DNA of 64,000 bases from Lachnospira sp. UBA3790. Its GTDB lineage: Bacteria; Bacillota; Clostridia; Lachnospirales; Lachnospiraceae. Shown here in pieces: positions 60,534-64,000 of the stretch (positions within the stretch are counted from its first letter, which is position 1; every line of letters starts with the position of its first letter). The stretch is from assembly GCA_002369135.1 (NCBI GenBank), contig DFEY01000001.1:1-64000 (forward strand), written 5' to 3'. Below the pieces are notes generated by a model that was given only the letters and a program-made list of their open reading frames with translations, was not told the origin of the DNA and did no database searches. A program made the translations under genes and the position numbers.

Positions 60534-62573
60534 ATGAGTGAAAATACAAAAGTAAAAGGAAAAATCACGCATTTTATTAAATTACCGCTGTATTTTTTAC
60601 CATTATGGGTAGTACTTACAGTGGTTAGTTTTTGGTACGACCATATAGGTGGTATCTATATGGCTGTGGGTACTGTCATTTATGCCACAGCTGTTTTGGT
60701 GATTTATACTAGATATAAATCCATATTTGTAAAGGATTTAGTGGAGTTTGGCGCAGACTATAGCCAAATTCAAAAGGAAATGCTAAATGACCTTGACGTA
60801 CCATTCGGTCTTTTGGATGAGACTGGACGCGTTCTTTGGGCAAACAATATGTTTATGGACGTGGTACAGGGTGAAAAGATTCAAAACAAAAATGTCATCT
60901 CAATTTTTGATAAGTTTGACGGTGAAAATCTTAAGTTTGATGAGTCTGGTCGAAATGAATTTATGATGACATACAATGATAGAGAGTATAAGGCGGTTCT
61001 GAAGGAATTCACTCTAGATCCAGAGTGGAGCAAAAAGAAAAATGAGCAGGAAAAAAGAGCAGATATGATTGCTTTCTACCTATTTGATTATTCATACATC
61101 AGCCAGTTAGAAAAAGAAAACGCTGATGAGAAGATGATAGTAGGTCATATTTATCTTGATAACTATGATGAATTGATGCAAGAGGTGGAGCCAGCCAGAA
61201 GAACTCTTACACTTGCACTTATTGATAGAAAGATTGCCAAGTACTTTGGCGAGTACGACGGAATTGTTAGAAAAGTTGAGACTGACAAATACTTTGTATT
61301 CTTTAAGGCTAAGTATCTAAACCAGATTCAAAGTGATAAGTTCTCAGTACTAGATGAAGTAAAAGAAATTCCAACAGGCGACAACATGGATGCAACTTTA
61401 AGTATCGGTTTGGGTCGTGGAAATGAGAAGTTGATTGATAATTACGAGCTGGCAAGTTCAGCTATTGATTTGGCATTGGGTCGAGGTGGTGACCAGGCAG
61501 TGTTAAAGGACGGAAACAAAGTTTACTACTACGGTGGTAAGTCTAAGTCTGTTGAGAAGAACACTAAGGTTAAGTCTCGTGTTAAGGCTACAGCCTTTAG
61601 AGAACTACTTATGGACCATGCTGATGTTTATATTATGGGACATCATTTGGCGGACAACGATGCCTTTGGCGCAGCCATCGGTTTCTATCGTATTGCCAAG
61701 ACTTTGGGTAAAGAGGCTCATATAGTTTTGGGCGAGTACACAAGTACAGTGGCTCCGCTAGTGGAAGATTACAAGGCCGACGAAGAGTATCCCAACGATA
61801 TGTTTATGACTGGCTCAGAGGCGCTTGATCAGATTACAAAGAACGATGTTTTGATAATAGTTGACTGTCATAGTGCCGACTACGCCGAAGAACCTGGGCT
61901 TGTGAATAGAGCGCAGACTAAGGTGGTAGTTGATCATCACAGACAAAAAGAAGATGCTATCGAAAATGTTCAACTTTCTTATATTGAACTTACTGCTTCA
62001 TCATCATGTGAGTTGGTGGTTGAGATTATGCAGTACATTAATGAGACAGTTCGTTTGTCGGTGAAGGAAGCAAACACAATGTACAGTGGAATTATGGTTG
62101 ATACTAATAACTTCACTAGACGTGTGGGTGTTAGAACTTTTGAAGCGGCAGCATACCTTAGAAAGAAGGGCGCTGAGATTGCAACTGTCAACAAAATGTT
62201 TAGAAATAAACTAGAAGATTACAAAGCAAAGGCTGATACTATCAGCAATGCAGAAATATACAAAGATGTCTATGCTATTTCCGTGTGTGATGCAAAGGAT
62301 GTAGATTCACCTACTACAGTGGGTGCGCAGGCAGCTAACGAGCTGTTAACTGTTAAAGACATCAAAGCGTCATTCGTACTTACACCATACAATGACCAGG
62401 TTTATATTAGCGCTAGATCTATGGATAAGAATGTTCAGGTTCTTATGGAAGAATTTGGCGGCGGTGGTCACATGACTTTGGCGGGAGCGCAAGTCAAAGG
62501 TGCTAAAGTGGAAGACGTTGTAAAACAGTTGAAGAAACTAATTACGGCTAAAATAAAGGAGGGAGAACTATAA
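60534..62573 (+). CDS. gdpP: Cyclic-di-AMP phosphodiesterase GdpP (DHH-DHHA1)
   Basis: A 679-residue membrane enzyme that degrades c-di-AMP. It has two N-terminal helices (about residues 13-30 and 36-54), a PAS-like domain (FGLLDETGRVLWANN near 95), a degenerate GGDEF domain, then the DHH domain with HHLADNDAFGAAIG, VDCH and VVVDHHRQKED motifs, and a DHHA1 end with EEFGGGGHMTLAGAQ. The ATG with GGGAG upstream is chosen over an in-frame GTG. Its stop overlaps the rplI start (TAATG), the conserved gdpP-rplI-dnaB order. Confidence 0.96.
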   Translation: MSENTKVKGKITHFIKLPLYFLPLWVVLTVVSFWYDHIGGIYMAVGTVIYATAVLVIYTRYKSIFVKDLVEFGADYSQIQKEMLNDLDVPFGLLDETGRVLWANNMFMDVVQGEKIQNKNVISIFDKFDGENLKFDESGRNEFMMTYNDREYKAVLKEFTLDPEWSKKKNEQEKRADMIAFYLFDYSYISQLEKENADEKMIVGHIYLDNYDELMQEVEPARRTLTLALIDRKIAKYFGEYDGIVRKVETDKYFVFFKAKYLNQIQSDKFSVLDEVKEIPTGDNMDATLSIGLGRGNEKLIDNYELASSAIDLALGRGGDQAVLKDGNKVYYYGGKSKSVEKNTKVKSRVKATAFRELLMDHADVYIMGHHLADNDAFGAAIGFYRIAKTLGKEAHIVLGEYTSTVAPLVEDYKADEEYPNDMFMTGSEALDQITKNDVLIIVDCHSADYAEEPGLVNRAQTKVVVDHHRQKEDAIENVQLSYIELTASSSCELVVEIMQYINETVRLSVKEANTMYSGIMVDTNNFTRRVGVRTFEAAAYLRKKGAEIATVNKMFRNKLEDYKAKADTISNAEIYKDVYAISVCDAKDVDSPTTVGAQAANELLTVKDIKASFVLTPYNDQVYISARSMDKNVQVLMEEFGGGGHMTLAGAQVKGAKVEDVVKQLKKLITAKIKEGEL

Positions 62574-63019
62574 TGAAAGTTATCCTATTAGAAGATGTAA
62601 AATCTCTCGGCAAAAAAGGCGAGATAGTAGAGGTAAATGACGGTTATGCTAGAAACTTTATCCTACCTAAGAAAAAAGGTGTAGAGGCAGACAGCAAAAA
62701 CCTTAATGATTTAAAACTTCAGAAGAAGAATGATGAGAAAGTGGCTCAGGAAAAGTTGGATGATGCAAAGGCATTAGCTGATAAATTAGCCACACAGTCT
62801 ATCACTATTAAGATGGATGCAGGAGTAGAAGGAAAACTATTTGGATCGATCTCGACAAAGGATGTTGCTAACGAGGCAAAAAATCAGTTGGGTTTAGAGT
62901 TTGATAAAAAGAAAGTAGTTTTACCGGAAAATATTAAGTCACTTGGAACATATGATGTAAAGATTAAGTTACATCCAGAAGTGCAAGCAGCACTTACTAT
63001 AAAAGTAGTAGCAAAATAA
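62573..63019 (+). CDS. rplI: 50S ribosomal protein L9
   Basis: A 148-residue bL9. The N-terminal domain reads MKVILLEDVKSLGKKGEIVEVNDGYARNFILPKK, then a long connecting helix and a C-terminal domain with GKLFGSISTKDV and the IKSLGTYDVKIKLHPEV end. It is coupled to gdpP by a one-base overlap. Confidence 0.98.
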   Translation: MKVILLEDVKSLGKKGEIVEVNDGYARNFILPKKKGVEADSKNLNDLKLQKKNDEKVAQEKLDDAKALADKLATQSITIKMDAGVEGKLFGSISTKDVANEAKNQLGLEFDKKKVVLPENIKSLGTYDVKIKLHPEVQAALTIKVVAK

Positions 63020-63059
63020 AGATATTTACAAAAAAGTTTGAAAATTGTTAATAACTAAA

Positions 63060-63087
63060 TTGTAAAAATTTTTAGATGTAATATAAT
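63060..63087 (+). promoter_or_regulatory. dnaB promoter
   Basis: TTGTAA (63060-63065) and TATAAT (63082-63087) with 16-bp spacing, 30 bp before the dnaB ATG. Confidence 0.5.
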
Positions 63088-63116
63088 AGATGACATCACG
63101 GTTTAAGGGAAAAGAT

Positions 63117-64000
63117 ATGGACGAAGTAGTAAAAAGAGTAATGCCACATAGCAACGAAGCTGAACAAGCTGTCATTGGATCTATGCTTATGGATTCCAAT
63201 GCTATTTCTGTTGCAGGCGAAACTATTAAAGCAGAAGATTTTTATAATAAAAACTACGCAGAATTGTTTAAGGCAATGATGAAATTATCATCAGAGGGAA
63301 AGGCGTGCGATTTAGTTACTGTAAAAGCACAGCTAGAAGAGCAGGGTGTTCCTTCAGAGATTGTTAGCTTGGACTTTATTAAAAACATTTTGGATATGGT
63401 AACAACATCTGCCAATGTAAAAGAGTATGCCAGAATAGTACATGACAAATCTGTTATGAGAAAACTTATTAAGACTACAGAAGATATTACTAACAGATGT
63501 TATTCTGGAAACGAAACATCGGATGAACTTTTAGAGTCTACAGAAAAAGAAATATTTGATTTAGTTCAAAAAGGTCATTCAAGCGAAGTAAAAGATATTA
63601 AGGATATCGCGCTAAGCGTTATAAATAAAATTGATAAAGCATCAAAGACAAAGGGATCAATTACAGGTATCAAGACAGGATATACTAAACTAGATTATAT
63701 GTTGTCTGGATTGCAACAAGGTGACTTGATTCTTATTGCTGCTAGACCATCTGTTGGTAAAACAGCTTTGGCTCTAAATATTGCAGAACATGTTGGTATT
63801 AAACAAAACATTCCAGTTGCTATATTTAGTGCGGAGATGAAAGACGAGTCATTAGTTCAGCGTTTGTTCTCGCAGGTATCTATGATTAGTGGTCAAAAGA
63901 TTAGAAATGGTGAACTAAGTGATAGAGACTGGGAAAACTTGGTAGAAGCAGCAGGTACCGTTGGTAATTCACAGATTATCATAAATGATACATCAGGTAT
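63117..64000 (+). CDS. dnaB: Replicative DNA helicase DnaB (5' part, runs off the window)
   Basis: The first 294 codons of the hexameric replication fork helicase. The N-terminal domain starts with MPHSNEAEQAVIGSMLMD. The RecA-like domain has the Walker A motif ARPSVGKTALALN near residue 218 and VAIFSAEMKDESLVQRLFSQ, where most homologues have FSLEM. The gene is cut by the window edge and shows no inteins up to that point. AAGGGA precedes the ATG. Confidence 0.95.
   Translation, partial: MDEVVKRVMPHSNEAEQAVIGSMLMDSNAISVAGETIKAEDFYNKNYAELFKAMMKLSSEGKACDLVTVKAQLEEQGVPSEIVSLDFIKNILDMVTTSANVKEYARIVHDKSVMRKLIKTTEDITNRCYSGNETSDELLESTEKEIFDLVQKGHSSEVKDIKDIALSVINKIDKASKTKGSITGIKTGYTKLDYMLSGLQQGDLILIAARPSVGKTALALNIAEHVGIKQNIPVAIFSAEMKDESLVQRLFSQVSMISGQKIRNGELSDRDWENLVEAAGTVGNSQIIINDTSG

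Overview
The window is a chromosome origin segment from a low-GC Gram-positive bacterium, most likely a Lachnospiraceae-type clostridium. The gene order rpmH-rnpA-yidD-yidC-jag-mnmE-mnmG-rsmG-parA-parB on one side and dnaA-dnaN-S4 protein-recF-gyrB-gyrA on the other is the classical Firmicutes oriC layout. Families such as DUF4446, DUF5662, the TIGR03905 TSCPD protein and short YidC/YidD forms fit Clostridia. The family-level assignment rests on gene content only.

Left arm (1-10.6 kb, minus strand, reading away from the origin): dnaA, dnaN, an S4-domain protein, recF, gyrB, gyrA, the two subunits of a class I (Fe-S) fumarase, then tRNA-Ser(GCT) and a strong promoter firing out of the window. 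The two AT-rich gaps flanking dnaA (8.9-9.2 and 10.6-11.17 kb) are the origin. They contain almost no canonical DnaA boxes but repeated TTATTGACA/TTATTAACA-type 9-mers, and DnaA itself has an altered DNA-recognition signature.

Right arm, housekeeping part (11.17-23.8 kb, plus strand): rpmH, rnpA, yidD, yidC, jag/khpB, mnmE, mnmG, rsmG, a coiled-coil gene, parA and parB with three parS sites just upstream, DUF4446, serS, tRNA-Arg(CCT) and a DEDDh exonuclease. Next is a mixed block (23.9-36.2 kb): a tyrosine-recombinase-like gene with lost catalytic residues, a D-Ala-D-Ala carboxypeptidase, trmB, an AI-2E-family permease, tRNA-Lys(CTT), a GtrA protein, two tandem ATP-grasp proteins followed by DUF5662 and HIT proteins, a DUF6273 membrane protein, murG and an LCP ligase.

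From 36.4 to 60.5 kb lies a large teichoic-acid-like surface polymer locus: a polyprenyl-phosphate sugar transferase, several GT2 glycosyltransferases, five CDP-glycerol glycerophosphotransferase-family proteins (two fused to GT2 domains) plus one degenerate relative, TagD (CDP-glycerol), TarI/TarJ (CDP-ribitol), the TagGH exporter, an acyltransferase and a GT-C membrane protein. It is interrupted by a metabolic block (TSCPD protein, mtnN, pgi). The polymer is probably started on undecaprenyl phosphate by the sugar transferase, extended with glycerol- and ribitol-phosphate units, exported by TagGH and attached to peptidoglycan by the LCP protein. The window ends with gdpP (c-di-AMP phosphodiesterase), rplI and the 5' part of dnaB.

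The most unusual signals are: (1) non-canonical DnaA boxes together with a divergent DnaA signature; (2) short direct duplications of the 3' ends of gyrB and mnmE with the same 37-bp offset; (3) long hairpins with different stems but an identical 16-nt loop, placed between convergent genes; (4) a recurrent intergenic TTATGTAAAC motif; (5) a conserved-looking but catalytically dead integrase; and (6) an unusual set of polyol-phosphate transferases, including GT2 fusions and a degenerate copy.
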